Shown in pieces: positions 14,761 through 15,284 of a DNA stretch of 15,284 nucleotides. The DNA is taken from contig JBMOQX010000009.1 in NCBI GenBank assembly GCA_049322755.1, positions 1 to 15,284 on the forward strand. Reading direction: 5' to 3'. Source of the DNA: DATIUV01 sp049322755. Lineage in GTDB: Bacteria > Pseudomonadota > Gammaproteobacteria > Burkholderiales > UBA6910. Numbering within the stretch: position 1 is the stretch's first letter; every line of letters starts with the position of its first letter. The position numbers were made by a program, and so were the translations under genes. Below the pieces are notes generated by a model, which saw only the letters and a program-made list of their open reading frames with translations, made no database searches and had not been told where the DNA came from.

Positions 14761-15284
14761 GTCGTTCTCCTTTCCGGTGACGATCCTTTGCCGACGCGCC
14801 GAAATGCAGCGGCCGGAATTCCCGGCCGTCGCCGCTGTAGAAACGCGAGAAGCCTTCGTAGTACTCCAGGCGCAGCGCCTGGATGGCGACGATGGCGCCT
14901 TCCAGCACCATGATGAAGAGGTTGCCGACGACGATCGCGATCCAGTGGCCGGCCCCGCCCAGCATCCCGGCGATGGTGAACACCGCCAGCGCCAGCGCCA
15001 CGTGGTTCAGGCTGAAGGCACCCACGCGCATGAACGAAAGGGTGTTGGCGAAGAACGCGATGCCGGTCTCCAGCGTCTCGATGAACGCCACCGTGGCGCG
15101 CTCGAACGCGCTGCCGCTCTGCTCGCGGTAGGTGTGGACCAGGATGGTGAGCGCGCCGAGCGCGCACAGCAGCGCGGGCAGGGCGCCGAAGCTGCCGTCG
15201 CGCACCCAGCTCATCACCCCGAGCACGGCGCCCAGGTAAAGGGCGATGCCGGCGCCGCCGCCGGCGTCCAGCACGGCGATCCTC
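14757..15284 (-). CDS. atpI: V/A-type ATPase subunit I (membrane stator, a-like), partial, with probable 3' frameshift
   Basis: The C-terminal ~170 residues of the large stator subunit that forms the ion half-channels are present; the N-terminus lies beyond the window. Several transmembrane helices are visible. The segment N-T-L-S-F-M-R-V-G-A carries the essential arginine facing the proteolipid glutamate, and the ending L-E-G-A-I-V-A-I-Q-A-L-R-L-E-Y-Y-E-G-F-S-R-F-Y is a hallmark of the family. After R-E-F-R-P-L-H-F-G the frame has no stop and stays open through the K and F genes into subunit E. A TGA at 14759-14757 in the adjacent frame overlaps the subunit K ATG in the ATGA style used elsewhere in this operon, so one base appears to be missing near 14757-14805. 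The low coordinate given assumes that stop. Confidence 0.85.
   Translation of the reverse strand, partial: EDRRAGRRRRRRHRPLPGRRARGDELGARRQLRRPARAAVRARRAHHPGPHLPRAERQRVRARHGGVHRDAGDRHRVLRQHPFVHARGCLQPEPRGAGAGGVHHRRDAGRGRPLDRDRRRQPLHHGAGRRHRRHPGAAPGVLRRLLAFLQRRRPGIPAAAFRRVGKGSSPERRTT

Noticed and set aside
1..15284. CRISPR arrays, tRNA or rRNA genes
   Set aside because: No regularly spaced direct repeats and no tRNA- or rRNA-like segments were found on reading the window.

Overview
The window is a very GC-rich stretch of bacterial chromosome in which every supported gene lies on the minus strand, so transcription runs from base 15284 toward base 1. Codon use, the multiheme cytochrome with its CcmF-type heme lyase, and the PAS-GGDEF-EAL architecture suggest a respiratory proteobacterium, most likely a beta- or gammaproteobacterium. 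No rRNA, tRNA or other taxonomic marker is present to settle this. Many long open frames on the plus strand are GC-driven antisense shadows.

Region 1 (15284 to 9493) is most of a V/A-type (vacuolar/archaeal-type) ATPase operon in the order I-K-F-E-A-B-D. Most junctions touch or overlap, including ATGA overlaps at F/E and A/B. Subunit I is cut by the window edge. Its reading frame also has no stop where it should end, while a TGA in the neighbouring frame sits exactly in the expected ATGA overlap with subunit K. This points to a one-base lesion or assembly error. No subunit C or G gene lies between I and D.

Region 2 (9492 to 9071) is non-coding. It holds a GC-rich hairpin after the ATPase operon, a good sigma70-like promoter (TCGGCA, 17 bp, TATAAT) pointing toward base 1, and a 229-bp palindromic element. 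The element has perfect 22-bp terminal inverted repeats and contains a 110-bp inner hairpin. It lies between the promoter and the next gene.

Region 3 (9070 to 3936) is a two-gene unit. The first gene is a 1407-residue membrane sensor with a periplasmic domain, PAS, GAF, PAS, PAS, GGDEF and EAL domains, with the c-di-GMP synthesis and hydrolysis signature motifs intact. It overlaps by ATGA a DapA-superfamily aldolase/lyase that has lost the residues typical of true dihydrodipicolinate synthase.

Region 4 (3921 to 1) is a cytochrome c unit: a CcmF/NrfE-type heme lyase, an octaheme nitrite reductase with the CxxCK catalytic heme and the Tyr-x-Cys active-site motif known from the Thioalkalivibrio enzyme, and the first codons of a small membrane-anchored protein. 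Together these would reduce nitrite to ammonium in the periplasm, with heme attachment supported by the neighbouring lyase.
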